NCBI GenBank assembly: GCA_036023115.1
Contig: JAYKKT010000055.1
Span: forward strand, 12,338,501-12,402,500
DNA from: Brasenia schreberi
Taxonomy: Eukaryota > Streptophyta > Magnoliopsida > Nymphaeales > Cabombaceae
Direction: 5' to 3'
Length of the DNA: 64,000 nucleotides
Positions 9,446 to 20,135 of this stretch are shown piece by piece. Below the pieces are notes generated by a model. The model made no database searches. It was not told where the DNA came from and saw nothing but the letters and a program-made list of their open reading frames with translations. Position numbers and translations under genes: made by a program. Numbering within the stretch: position 1 is the stretch's first letter; each line of letters begins with the position of its first letter.

Positions 9446-9630
9446 AAATAAAAACGTTTTTCTCATGCATGCATCCAAAAATCGTCCATGCATGATCATA
9501 CATAGGGAAACTTAGGAAAAGTCCCCTTTTGTTAAAAATCCCCACCTGTGGTAAAAGAAAACAGGGTTTTGCGAAATAAATGGTGTATTCTCGAGAAAAT
9601 TAGAGAGAAAAACCAAAATGGGGTGTTTCT

Positions 9631-9670
9631 TCTTTGCCATTATCCAAATACATTTGGATAATGCCAAAGA
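9631..9670 (+). promoter_or_regulatory. Palindrome directly at the polypurine tract
   Basis: TCTTTGCCATTATCCAAA and TTTGGATAATGCCAAAGA form an 18-base stem with one mismatch; the right arm runs into the PPT. The equivalent palindrome is present in B (19986-20025 and 22348-22385) and E (52879-52918), making it a family-wide property of the 3' end. Confidence 0.8.
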
Positions 9671-9674
9671 GGGG
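9666..9674 (+). promoter_or_regulatory. Polypurine tract of element A
   Basis: AAAGAGGGG, then CATC, then the 3' LTR at 9679. This is the expected site of plus-strand DNA priming. Confidence 0.85.
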
Positions 9675-9678
9675 CATC

Positions 9679-12600
9679 TGTAAACACCCCAAATCTTCTA
9701 TATTTCAAAAAACTCTCAAAAACACCAGAAAGCTCGTTTGAGCCAAAACGATGTCCTGTTTTGAAATGTGAAAACAGGTACAGAAGGCAAAAGAAAAGTC
9801 CAGGCAAGAAGAGGATTCGAGCCCAGAATTTCAGAAGCCACCCCCTGTTCAAAAACGGAAGAAAAAAGAGCCTGTTTGGAGAAAAGCCCGACAGAAGGGT
9901 AAAAATGTAATTTGGGTCAAAGAAAAAGCACAAAGCAGCTCCAAAATGCAGAAAGAAGCCCAGTACCTGAGGAAGTCGACAGAAGTCCGAGACACGTCCC
10001 GTCGGAATGAAGAACGGAATCCGTGCGGCAATCTGAGTTCGATATCAATAGGAACCGGCCAAAAACCAAAACGGCGGACCGAAACAAACGCCGAAAAAGT
10101 CCTAAAAAGCAGAACACCGGTTGCAACAAAGACTTGGGGAAGACCCAGGCCAGAGTTGGGCATCCGATGAATCGAAGCCCGCTCGAAACCGACGGTGAAA
10201 AGCACCAGAAAGGACCAGAAAACCAAGGAGCAGAAGAAAAATCTGGATCGGGTCTGGACCCAAAAATATCCAGATCCATATCCAAATTGTGTTTGGATTG
10301 GATATGGATCTCAAAAATCCAAGATCCGAGATCCGAGATCCAAACCCAAATAAATATTTAGACTGGATCTGGATCTCAAAATATCCGAGATCCGCGATCC
10401 AGATCCACATTGAGTTTGGATTGGATCCGGATAGCCAGACCCAAATCCAAGACCCACTTAAAACCTCTATAAATAGAGGTGCTGGGCTTGAAAAAAAAGG
10501 GAGGTGAGGCTCAAAGGGGAGAGGCTTTCACGTGAAAGCTTGGTGGGTGGAGAGAGAAAGAGAGAGAGAGGGAAGCAAGTCAAGAATAGTGGCTTGACTT
10601 TCCCCTTTTCAAGTTTTTTTTCTTACGTGAAACCTTGTTGGACAAGGGACTTGAAGAAGCTGCACCAACCAAAGAACGTCCCCTACCTTGGCTGGGAGCA
10701 TGGCGTGGTGGAGCTTGGCGGCTTGAGCGGCGGCTTGGAGCGGTGTTGCAACCAAGGTAGGTCCCCTAAGCCCTAACCTAACCCATCTTCCCTAACCTCT
10801 CTAGACCACCCATCCTAGCCAAACTTGCCCCTAAAACCACCACCAAACCAGCCAAGTGCTGGCCGTTTTTCACCAAGTCTCCTACCTAAGACCACCACCT
10901 AAACACCACCCTAAACAACCTCCCTAAACCACCTAAAGTTCAGCCAAGTGCTGGCCGAACTTCCCTTTGAAACTAACTAGCTCGAGCCACCTTGACTCGA
11001 GCCTTTTTCCTCCCCCATCTACCTTTTAAACCAGCCCCTAACCCAGGCCGTGGTCCCTTACCTAAGCTCACCTTGGCCCATCTTAGTTAGCCAGCCCTCA
11101 ACCTAGTCGTGGTTTGCCTAGGATCAGCCCCCATACTTACCTAAGTCGACCCAAGACAACCCCACAACAACCTTGGCCGAACCTTAGAGCAAGTCACTCC
11201 TACTCGAGCCACCTTGGCTCGAGTTTCACAAGACCTAAACTAAGGCCAAGTGCTGGCCGTGTTCCATACTAAAACCATGCCACTCGAGCCACCTTGGCTC
11301 GAGTCTCACAAGACCAAACAAAGGTCATGAACCTTGGCCGAAATCTCAAAACTTTAGCCAACACCTGACCTAGGACCAGCCAACTCTATCCTATACCTAA
11401 ACCAAGGCCAAATGCTGGCCAAATACCAAGCCTAAACTATACCTAAACCAAGACCAAGCGTTGGCCAAATCCCATACAAAAACCCAATCACTCGAGCCAA
11501 GGTGACTCGAGTCTTACCTTGCCCAAACCAGCCCCAACTAGCCCCAAACCCATTGTAGCATGCAGCTCCCGGAACTCCAAGTCTCTCCAAGCTCTCAAGC
11601 TCTCCGGCTTCGCTCCCACATGCCCCGGACTCCATAAGAAGAAGGCGGATTCGCCCCTTGTACGATCCTAACTCAAAAGGCTGGAAAGTGTAAGTTGATT
11701 TCGATATATATCAAATCCCTTTCTATTCAATTTAATTCGTCATATGGGGTTGTAATAACGGAGCATCGTCTCCCCCCGGATGTAATATATGTGCAAAACA
11801 CACACACGTACACTCGAGCCTTTCCGCTCTTATCTGCACACTTTTGCACACAAACGAGCCTCAACAGCCCATAGGATATAGCCCTATTTATATACATTCA
11901 GCTGGGTTTTAAGGTTCAAGTCGTGTGAGTTGTTTTTCATTTTATACACTCAAAGCACTCACTCACATTGAGCCTTTCCGCTCTTACGTATATATACGTA
12001 TTTCCCTTTCAGTTGGGTTTTAAATTTAAGTTGCGTGAGTTGCCTTTCAATTTATACACTCAAAGCACTCACTCACATTGAGCCTTCTCGCTCTTATATA
12101 TATCTATATCTCCCTTCTGCTGCGTTTTACGGTTCAGTTGCGTGTGTTGCATTTCAATTTATACACAACACCCACGCACACATTGAGCCTTTTCGCTCTT
12201 AAGATATAGATATATTTAAATTTCTGCAATTTACATTCAAGTCGTGTGAGTTGCATTCAATTTGGGTTTTCCCTTCCGCTAAGTCTTTAAATTTCGGGTT
12301 TTACATTCAAGTTGTGTGAGTTGCATCGCATACTCACCATACTCGAGCTAGGTTGCATACCTGCATCGAACAAACCCGAACAAAACGTGCAAACACGCCT
12401 AAATGGATAAAATTGAGAGACTTAGGGTCGCCCAAATCAAAAACTCGCCAAGTGCATGATTTCAAAAGGATTTTCAAACACCTGTTTATTCAAAAATCGA
12501 TTTTGAGTTTAACTTGTTTCAAACGAAGTCTCTAAGCATACAGACCGACCCTTGCGCGTCGGTGCAAGAAGGTCTGCGACGAAAAGATCCTGCTTGCCTA

Positions 12601-12747
12601 CAATTGCCTTTCAAAAAGTCAGATATTTCAAAAACTACTTCGCTAGTTTGAGTAAGCTAGCTGGCACGCCCTAAAAGCGAACGTAGATTGCGAAAAGATT
12701 CGCTCCAGGCCTAAGAAACCCGGAGTCGAGGATTTTCCGTGTCTACA
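9679..12747 (+). repeat. 3' LTR of element A
   Basis: 3069 bp, nearly identical to the 5' LTR. The main differences are loss of 14 bp near 10450, gain of 2 bp near 11805 and about a dozen single-base changes. It ends TCTACA at 12747 and is followed by ACCAC. It holds the same TATA box (10467-10476), palindromes and U5 hairpin (12541-12576). Confidence 0.95.
10467..10476 (+). promoter_or_regulatory. TATA box of 3' LTR, element A
   Basis: CTATAAATAG as in the 5' LTR. Transcripts from here would read out into the rest of the solo LTR and antisense into the A0 gag. Confidence 0.75.
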
Positions 12748-12752
12748 ACCAC
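12748..12752. repeat. Target-site duplication ACCAC (right copy)
   Basis: Identical to 1564-1568. Confidence 0.95.
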
Positions 12753-13283
12753 CACCACATCCCCCCAACACCACCTGCCCACCATCCTACCCAGTCGGCC
12801 AGATCTTAGCCACTTCAAATACCCGCCTTGAACCATCTCCCCTAGCAACACCCGGCCACTCCACTTCACTCCCTAAGACCTACCCATATCATTTCCCCTC
12901 AGCCCCTAACTCCATCTTACCACGTACCCTAGCTAGCTTCCTTCCCATTCACTACACCCATAGCCACCCTAGCAGCCGGCCATCACCAAATTTCCCTTAG
13001 TCGGCCACTCCAACCGACTGTCCCATACCCATTTGGCAAGCCACCCGCCAGCCACATACTTCCCCTAGGCACTCCCCTAGACACTCCTTTAGGCTCCCCC
13101 TTAGTGCCATACTTCCTAACACTACACCCTCCCTTAGTGACCCTACTTAGTCACTTTAGCCCAACACGCCAAGGCAGCCCCCTCCTTAGCAGCCGGCCAC
13201 CTTCAAGGCGCCCCTTCCGTGCACCTAAGGCACCTAGCCAGCAGCCCCTTTGCCGTTCAACTTCACGGAGCTCCCTCTTGCAG

Positions 13284-13338
13284 CCCAAGGCGAAGGCCAA
13301 GCCCACGCTCAAGCAAGGCATCTTCGGATCAGCTATTA
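13284..13338 (+). other. Candidate 55-nt leader exon
   Basis: Flanked by CTCCCTCTTGCAG on the left and GTAAGT on the right. The same length and flanks occur in the LTRs at 31750-31804, 44487-44541, 47926-47980 and 62141-62195, and 56 nt at 43096-43151. The splice-site reading is inference. Confidence 0.45.
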
Positions 13339-13517
13339 GTAAGTGCCTAACTCGGTCCTTAGTTGTATACTTGCTTAAAATTTAATTCGATACAGGGTTG
13401 TAATAACGGAGCATAGTCTCCCCCCACTTGTAATAACGTGGCTTGGCACACCCACACACACGTGCACTCTCTTAGTTGTGCACGATTTTGAATACACACG
13501 GGCCTAATCAGCCCCTA

Positions 13518-13525
<8 letters not shown>

Positions 13526-13565
<40 letters not shown>
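13526..13565. repeat. (TA)n microsatellite
   Basis: About 20 TA units in the R region of the solo LTR. The other LTRs have only short TATATA runs here, so it expanded locally. Confidence 0.95.
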
Positions 13566-13568
<3 letters not shown>

Positions 13569-13599
13569 AACTTACGTAGGGTTTTGTTTGAGTTGAGTG

Positions 13600-14095
13600 T
13601 GTTGCCTTTCAATTCAAGCACTCACACACATTGAGCCTTCGCTCTTATTTGAAAGACCCAAGTAAGGGCCGTGCTATACTATTTGGGTTTCATTTCATGT
13701 CGTGTGTGTAAGTCTTTCAATTCAAGCACTCACACACATTGAGCCTTCTCTCTTATTTGAAAGACCCAAGTAAGGGTCGTGCTATACTATTTGGGTTTCA
13801 TTTCATGTGGTGTGTGTAAGTCTTTCAATTCAAGCACTCACACACATTGAGCCTTCGCTCTTATTTGTAAGACCCAAGTAAGGGCCGTGCTATACTATTT
13901 GGGTTTAATTTCATGTTGTGTGCGTAGTACTTCAATTCGAGCACTCACACACATTGAGCCTTCGCTCTTATTCCCAAGACCTTAGTTAAGGCCATATTGC
14001 AAGTTATATTTGGGTTTTATTTCATGTCGTGTGTGTAAGTCTTTCAATTCAAGCATGCACCAACATTGAGCCTTCACTCTTATTTGCAAGACCCG
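13600..14095 (+). repeat. Tandem hairpin array, about 108-bp period
   Basis: Five units with CACACACATTGAGCCTTCGC and TCTTATTTGAAAGACCCAAG start near 13632, 13738, 13848, 13955 and 14065. It is the same unit as in element A and the minus-strand LTRs. The array is in transcribed leader sequence. Confidence 0.85.
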
Positions 14096-14690
14096 AGTAA
14101 GGGCCCATATATACCTTATATACATATCTCCCTTTGGCATTTACATTACAAGTCATTTCCCTTCAGCATTGTCTTTACATTCGGGTTTTCCCTTTGGAGT
14201 AGCGTGAGTTTGCATTGCATCTACGCCATACCACGAGGTAGGACGTATATTGCATCGAAGCAAACCCCGTACTCCCGCTCAAAATTCACCCCATGTAGTG
14301 GAGTGTTCATAACACACATCTAGGTGGGCCGTAAAGGGATAAAAAGAAAGACTTAGGCACGTGCAAATCCACGTGATCTAAAATCTGCAATCGCATTAAA
14401 AAGACCCGAATCAAACACCTCGAACCGCTTTCGTAGGCCTTTTCTACCCTAAACTCGATTTTTAAAAGTGTACAGACTGACCCTTGCACATTGGTGCAAG
14501 AAGGTCTGCAACGACAAGAGCTCACTTGCTCACAGTCGCCACGTTAGAAGTCAGGATAAAATATATCTTCGCTAGCTTAGGTAAGCTAGCTGGCACGCCC
14601 TGTTTATACAAATAGGCCTTAGACACACGAGAGGATCCGCTCCAGGCCCTAAGAAGCCAAAGGGGAGGCGGGGATTTTCCTGCATCTACA

Positions 14691-14695
14691 AAGGT
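14691..14695. repeat. Target-site duplication AAGGT (right copy)
   Basis: Identical to 20-24; it follows the CA end of the solo LTR. Confidence 0.9.
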
Positions 14696-16428
14696 TAAAA
14701 TGACTTTTCCTATGTTCGCTTTCGGTGAAACTCTAGAAATACATGCTTTTGAAGAGCCAGGTACACTGACCACTTTTTTAGCATTTTGTAGATGTGGGGG
14801 TTGATAGATCCTTCCGGACCTGGTCACCTCCCCCACGATCAACCTAGGGTTCGCACCTAACATGGCTCTAATTGAGTGTTTTGGAGCACCTTGAATTTTC
14901 AAAACTGGTTTAACCGGGGATGGAACTCTTGGTGGTCCCTGGATGACTACTTGGGTGGATTTCTTATGAAGTATGAGAGTAGATGCACAAGTAGAAAACC
15001 AGACTTATATGCATGCGCTAGACTCTTCAAAATCGTGAGAGCACATACCTCTTTGCCCTTCCCACTGGTACTTGCGTGCTTGGGGAAGGGTTCTTTAAAG
15101 ATAGCTTGGGCAGGCTCTGGTTCCTCAATGACCTGGAGTCGGCCTTCTGCTATCAAGTTCTCTATTTTGTTAAGGAGGGAAAAACACTGCTTCGTATCAT
15201 GGCCTTTAAGCCGATGATACTTGTAGAATCGGTTTAGAAACCTTCCTTCGGAAGTGATTCCCTCCGGAATTTTAGGGAGTTCAATTATGCCTTGGGCGAG
15301 TAGGAGGTCTAGGACCTCCGATACAGGTTGCCCTAGAGGAGTGTACTCCCGTTTTTCAAATGTTTTTTGGATTATTTTGTCTTTTCAATTTTCAAAACCA
15401 TCAAAATTCTTTGAAGTGGTTGCCGGGCTTGGATCCCCCAAGACATTGGCGATTTTGTGGGGCTTTGCCCCTTTATCCATGGTGGGTAGCCCATAAGTGT
15501 TGGGCTTCTCCAAGCGAGTTTTCGAAACCACGCTTCCTTTCCACAAATGATCATAAATCCCTTTCTTCAAATTCGTTTCGAAAAGAGATGCTTTTTTTAT
15601 CAACTTGTGAAAAGTTGAGATTTCGTGTAGGGAAAGAAGGGTTTTTAATTCATTTCGAAAGTTATCCAGGATGAGCATGACTGCGCATCCTTCGGATATA
15701 GGTTCTCGCACTTGTCCAAGGATAGACCTCCATCGAACGATAAATGTATGCACATCTTCGTTCATGCCTTGCTTCACATCCCTCAATGTGTTTAAAGTGG
15801 GCGTGACTTCTACGTTATGTGAGAATCTCTGCATAAAGCAGTTCACTAACTCTTCAAAAGTAGTGAACTGGCTAAGGTCGTAGGAAGCCATCCATTTGGC
15901 AGCTGTGCCTTTGAGGGATAAAGGGAACCAATACACCCATTTCATCGAGTCCTTCTTTTTCTTATGGGCTCGACGAGAGAAAAGTTGCAAGTGAGACCTA
16001 GGGTCTCCCGTGCCATCATACCGATGGAAATTCGGTATTTCATCGTCATTGTCTGTTTCATAGTCTAAAGGCAAAAAGTCAGACAGGGCGTAGTTCCTTT
16101 TCTCTTTGTTTTACCCTTTCAGTAGCTGTTATAGGGCCTTACGATCCTTGTGAGTGAAGGAGTCATGGTATTGGTTGCCTTCCATTGAGGAAGTCTCCTT
16201 GTTTTTGCGAGTTTTTAAAAATCTCTTTTTGGCCTTTGGTTCACCATTTGACGAACATGAGTCAGCTGCTTTAGCCTCTTCACTAAGAGCAGCGATTTAG
16301 GCCTCGAAGTCCCTTCTCAAATCCTCGATTTCCTTTATTTTGTTTCAATTTTTTGAAAACCTCCTAGAGTGAGAACTTGATGCGCATGAGCCATGGCTAG
16401 ACACTTCTTGGGAGCCTGGACTCGACAT
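14696..16428 (-). pseudogene. gag: gag pseudogene of element A0
   Basis: Minus-strand gag starting at the ATG at 16426-16428 (MSSPGSQ...). The N-terminal coil has four stops; from about 16074 to 15385 it is open for 229 codons and carries the capsid-like core (MKWVYWFPLSLKGTAAKW, then MQRFSHNVEVTPTLNTLRD). The zinc-knuckle region (about 15180-15230) and the proline/lysine linker follow with more stops and a frameshift, ending at the solo LTR. The reading continues at 24-1. Gag would form the particle and bind genomic RNA. Its PBS and 5' LTR are directly upstream. Confidence 0.88.
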
Positions 16429-16545
16429 GCTTCAATGCTTTCAAAATCCTAAGTATGAAATGCAACAAATAAAGAGTTAAAACACTTTTTCTTCAAAATT
16501 TTTCATGAGGTTTGTTTGTATGGATCGATTTTTTATAAGACTCAC

Positions 16546-16563
16546 GTCCCATCGGGCGTGCCA
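16546..16563 (-). promoter_or_regulatory. Primer-binding site of A0
   Basis: Reverse complement TGGCACGCCCGATGGGAC, one base different from the PBS of A. It lies 4 nt from the LTR at 16568 and shows that this LTR is the 5' LTR of A0. Confidence 0.88.
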
Positions 16564-18822
16564 ATTCTGTAGACACGCAGAAATTTCTGACCCCGGGCTT
16601 CTTAGGGCCTAGAGCGAACCTTTCTGTATCTACGTTCGTTTTTATGAAAAAGGGCGTGCCAGCTAGCTTACTCAAACTAGCGAAGTAAGTTTTCGCAATA
16701 TCTGACTTGTTTGGGGTGACTGTGGACAAGTGGGTTTTTTTTGTAACAGACCTTCTTGCACCGATGCACAAGGGTCAGTCTGTACGCTTAAAAAAAGTCG
16801 ATTTTGAGCAAACATAATCTTTTTGAAAAGTATGCAAAGTGTTTGATCAGTTTTACTTATCTTGTTGCAGATTTTGTCAACGTGAGATTTGCAAGTTTCC
16901 TATGTCTTGGGTTTTAGCCAATTTAGGCATGAGATGTGTGCATCAAGGGCCTAAGTATGGGTGATTTTTGCATGGGTGTATGGGGTTTGCTTTGATGCAA
17001 GTATGCGCCCTAACTCGTGGTATGGCGGATATGCAATGCAAACTCATGCAACTCCAAGGGAAAACCCAGAATTTAAAGACATAGCGGAAGGAAAATTGCA
17101 AAAGGAAAATTGCAAAAGGGAAATATAGCTATATCTTAAGAGTGGAAAGGCTCAATTGTGTAAGTGTATGCCATGTATAAATTGAAATGCAACTCACACA
17201 ACTGAACCTTAAAACTCGAAATTTAAAGACATAGCGGAAGGGAAATACAACTATATATATATGGGCCCAAAGGTCGCCAACGTGCACGTGTTGTGTTGGT
17301 ATGTAAATGGAAAGACAAACACACGCAGCTGAATCGGGAAAACACAGTGGAAAGTATAGAAATATAACTATATCTTAGCGGTTGCCAAGGCCAAAATGGT
17401 GCGTAAGGTGCATGAGCAAGCACTAGGGTGTTCTTTGTGTGCGAGTGTGTAAATGAAAGACAAACTCACACGACTTAATGTAACAACCCAGCTGAATTGA
17501 AATACTTATATAGAATAAGAGCGAAAGCTTAATGCATGCGTGTGTGAGTGTATAAATTTAAAGACAACTCACGCAACTCTAACTAGAGTCTTAGGAGTAA
17601 GAGCGAAGGCTCAATGGTGCTCATGGGTGTTTGTGTACGAGTAAGAGCTAAAGCTCAAGTGCTCGTGTGTGCTTCATGTAGCAAACCAAGTTATTACAAT
17701 CGGGGGGAGACAAGGCTCTGTTAATACAACCCCGTATCCAAATTGAATCAAAGCGTAGAAAGGAGATATGAAATACCGAATTAAAACACTTACGTGATTC
17801 GGATGTTTGTCCACTCCAATCTTCACGAGTTTGCTTGGCTTCACACCCACGGATGAGTCTTCCTTGAAACTTGAAGCAAAAGGTGGCTGAACGTAGCCCT
17901 TAAGCGTGAGTTTAGGCTTGAGGGATGAGGTTCACGACACTAAAGGGTGGCGGGTTTGGTTGGGTAAGGGATGGGTAAGGTGGCTGCGGATGTTGGGACT
18001 TGAGTGGAGTGATGGAAGGGTGTAAGTTAGGGTAGGGGATAGGAGATGGGGTATGAGATAGGTCACGGCTGAGGTTGGGTTCGGTTGGGTATGGGATGAT
18101 ATGGATCACGGATGGGGTAGGTTCAATTGGGTATGGAATATGTCAAGGACGGGGTATGGGAACTAAGGCGATTCTAGTCAAGGTGGTCGTGGATGGGATA
18201 TGGTATGGTGTGTGGTATGGTGCGGTTAGAGTAGGGGATGCTGGACTAGAATGGGTCACGGATGGATAGGTGGTGTGTGGTATGGTGCGGCGTGTTAACT
18301 AGGATAGGTTCGGTGGGGGTTGGCTAGGCAAGTGATCACGGGTAATAAGGCTAATGGCGGTGGGGTGTGAAGTGTGAGATGATGTAAGGTAGTGCTAGGG
18401 ATAGCTAACTAGGCTAGGACAGTGGTGGCTAGGTCGATTGAGGCGGTGGAAGTCGGCTAAGGAAGGTCGGCCAAACAGTGGGGCAGTCGGCCAGCAAGTC
18501 GATGCCTGGCGCTAGGCGCCAAGGCGGTGCGGGAGTCGGCGCCTGAGCATAGGGCGTCGATGCTTGAGCGCTAGGGCACTGGCGTTAGCATCTGGTGCGT
18601 GTGTGGTGCACAGTGCACAGATAGTGCACAGGGGGGAACCTAGGTGCTTTAGGTCGGTGAGTGAGGTGGTTGAGGGTTCTAAGCAAGGTCGGTTGTGTTG
18701 GGTTAGCCTAAGTAGGTTTAGGGTGGCTGGGAAGGTTTAAGGGTAGTGGATTAGGGTATGCTAATTAAGGTCGGTTTAGGGTGGTTTAGAGGGATTAGGA
18801 AGAGTGGTTTAGGGTGTGCTTA

Positions 18823-18833
18823 GGCTTACCTTG
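18823..18833 (-). promoter_or_regulatory. Candidate splice donor in LTR leader
   Basis: Minus-strand CAAG|GTAAGCC, about 238 nt downstream of the TATA box. Donor-like words sit at the corresponding place in the other LTRs (2661, 1504, 32398, 43535, 44138, 48574, 51055, 62789). Confidence 0.45.
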
Positions 18834-19066
18834 TAACAGCGGTTTAGGGTGTGCTTAGGCTCCAATCAGCCACCTTAAGCCTCTTTGTCCAAGCAACTTC
18901 AGCCCTTCAATTAGGGTGGGGCAGCCCTTGACTAATCCCACACTAAACTACAATTAATAAACCCTAAAACAAAAGAAAGCACTAAACACTTACCTAAGCA
19001 CCTTCTCTCTCCTCCAAGTCCTCCCTTCAAATTCATGTGAACCCCTTGTTTGGGACCCCCTTACCT

Positions 19067-19076
19067 CTATTTATAG
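19067..19076 (-). promoter_or_regulatory. TATA box of the 16568-19977 LTR
   Basis: Minus-strand CTATAAATAG, identical to the box of element A, with GGATC-type repeats upstream (higher coordinates). Confidence 0.75.
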
Positions 19077-19977
19077 GCATTTGAGGTGGGTCTTGAATTT
19101 GGGTTTGGGTTTGAGATCTGGATCCAGACCCAAATTCAAACACTATTTGGATTTGGATCTTGAATCTCGGATATTTTGAGAACCGTATTCGATCCAAATC
19201 ATACATATTTTATGGATCTGGATATTTTGGTCCAAATTCGATCCAATCCAAACACTATTTGGATCCAATCCAAATCCAAACACTATTCACTATATGGATT
19301 TGGATCTAGCTATTTATGGTTCAGATCCAAATCAAAATTTCTCTAGATAGTCCTTGGCTTCTCGAGGCGAATGATCTGTGCGGGCCTTGGTTTCATTAGT
19401 GACCCGTCTGGTGTTGGGTTTACCTAATTTGTGTCGTCCGGACTCCTTTATGTCTTTTGGACTTCGTTTTTGCTCGTTTCTGGTCTTCCCAGTTCATATT
19501 CGGGATGCTTGAGTGAGAATGGTTGATGTGGCTTTCTGGTGCTCCGGGCTTGCCATCTGCTTCGTGCCTGGGCCTTCCTTTCACCTTTCGAACCTGGCTT
19601 TTATCAGGCTAGGTTGCTCTTCTAGGCTTTAGAACAGACTTCTGAAGCTGCTTCTGGTATTGGCCTTCGTGATCGGCTTGCTGGGCTGTTTTTGGATCAG
19701 GTGTCGTCTTCGTATGCTCCACCTGTTCGCCTTTGGCTTTTGGGAAAATGGGGCTTAGCTCGGGTTTCAAAAACTCCTATTTGATAAAGGGCTTCAAAAC
19801 ACTATTTACAGGATTAAAAGCAATATGTACATAGTTTAAAACAGTATGTACATATTTTTGAATATGTACAGGGCTTCTAGAAGGCTCCTGGGTTTCTAGA
19901 CTCAAAATGGCCCTTTGGGGCTGCTTTTGTAAACCAGGTATGTTTTTAGAAAGTCGTGGGATTTTAGGGTGTTTACA

Positions 19978-20025
19978 GATGCCCCTCTTTGGCATTATCC
20001 AAATTGATTTGGATAATGGCAAAGA
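19978..20025 (-). promoter_or_regulatory. PPT and palindrome at the 3' end of B
   Basis: On the minus strand AAAGAGGGGCATC abuts the LTR; TCTTTGGCATTATCCAAAT (19986-20004) and its partner (20007-20025) form a perfect 19-base stem with a 2-nt centre. Confidence 0.82.
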
Positions 20026-20135
20026 TGACAACACACCTGTTCAATGTCTCCCTGGATCTATTCTCGAAAATATGGGATCATCCCAATTTTTGAGCAAAAA
20101 CCTTTCTTTAAAACCTGGTAGGAGGAGGGTATTTA
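20026..20135 (-). other. Remnant of the B 3'UTR next to the PPT
   Basis: Matches the last part of the normal 3'UTR (for example about 22380-22485 and 52918-53020). It is cut at about 20135, where integrase coding sequence begins. Confidence 0.75.

Larger units (their letters stand above)
8591..9630 (+). other. Element A 3' untranslated region, shared with B, C and E
   Basis: Matches, in opposite orientation, the sequence between the integrase stop and the PPT in B (22346-23565), C (34302-35003) and E (52919-54029): for example the box ACTCCCAAAGGGAGACCCTC at 8889 and the hairpin at 8971-9000. A has expanded the first box into four decayed copies (starting about 8741, 8793, 8837 and 8889). 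An imperfect direct duplication follows at about 9294-9445. Noncoding. Confidence 0.75.
1569..12747 (+). mobile_element. Element A: complete non-autonomous Tat-related LTR retrotransposon
   Basis: An 11.2-kb element with LTRs 1569-4649 and 9679-12747, a PBS at 4654-4671, a PPT at 9666-9674 and perfect 5-bp target duplications. The LTRs differ by about a dozen substitutions, a 14-bp indel near 2347 and a 2-bp indel near 11800, so the insertion is young. The interior encodes one open frame (4771-6348), then about 3.2 kb without a convincing gene. Protease, RT, RNase H and integrase are absent, so mobility must have been supplied in trans. Shared PBS, PPT hairpin, 3'UTR hairpin and U5 hairpin tie it to B, C and E. 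It resembles the LARD/TR-GAG classes of non-autonomous elements. It lies inside the solo LTR. Confidence 0.93.
12753..14690 (+). repeat. Solo LTR, second segment (R/U5)
   Basis: Continues the LTR begun at 25. It has a C-rich stretch, a candidate 55-nt exon (13284-13338) between GCAG and GTAAGT, an AT microsatellite, a tandem hairpin array (about 13600-14090), the conserved U5 hairpin (14473-14508), the PBS-like decamer (14591-14600) and the end TCTACA at 14690. The sequence after it is gag coding of A0, not a PBS. Confidence 0.9.
16568..19977 (-). repeat. LTR shared by A0 (as 5' LTR) and B (as 3' LTR)
   Basis: A 3410-bp minus-strand LTR: on the plus strand it starts TGTAGACACG and ends GTGTTTACA. 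PBS and gag of A0 are on its left; PPT and hairpin of B are on its right. One LTR serving two bodies is the mark of LTR-mediated unequal recombination. U5 holds the conserved hairpin and PBS-like decamer; the TATA box is at 19067-19076 and U3 has GGATC repeats at about 19100-19340. It is clearly diverged from the LTR at 30436, so it is not that copy's recent partner. Confidence 0.88.

Noticed and set aside
13600..14095. CRISPR-like repeat array
   Set aside because: Repeats are about 108 bp apart, imperfect, in LTR leaders, and the intervening sequence is also repeated.
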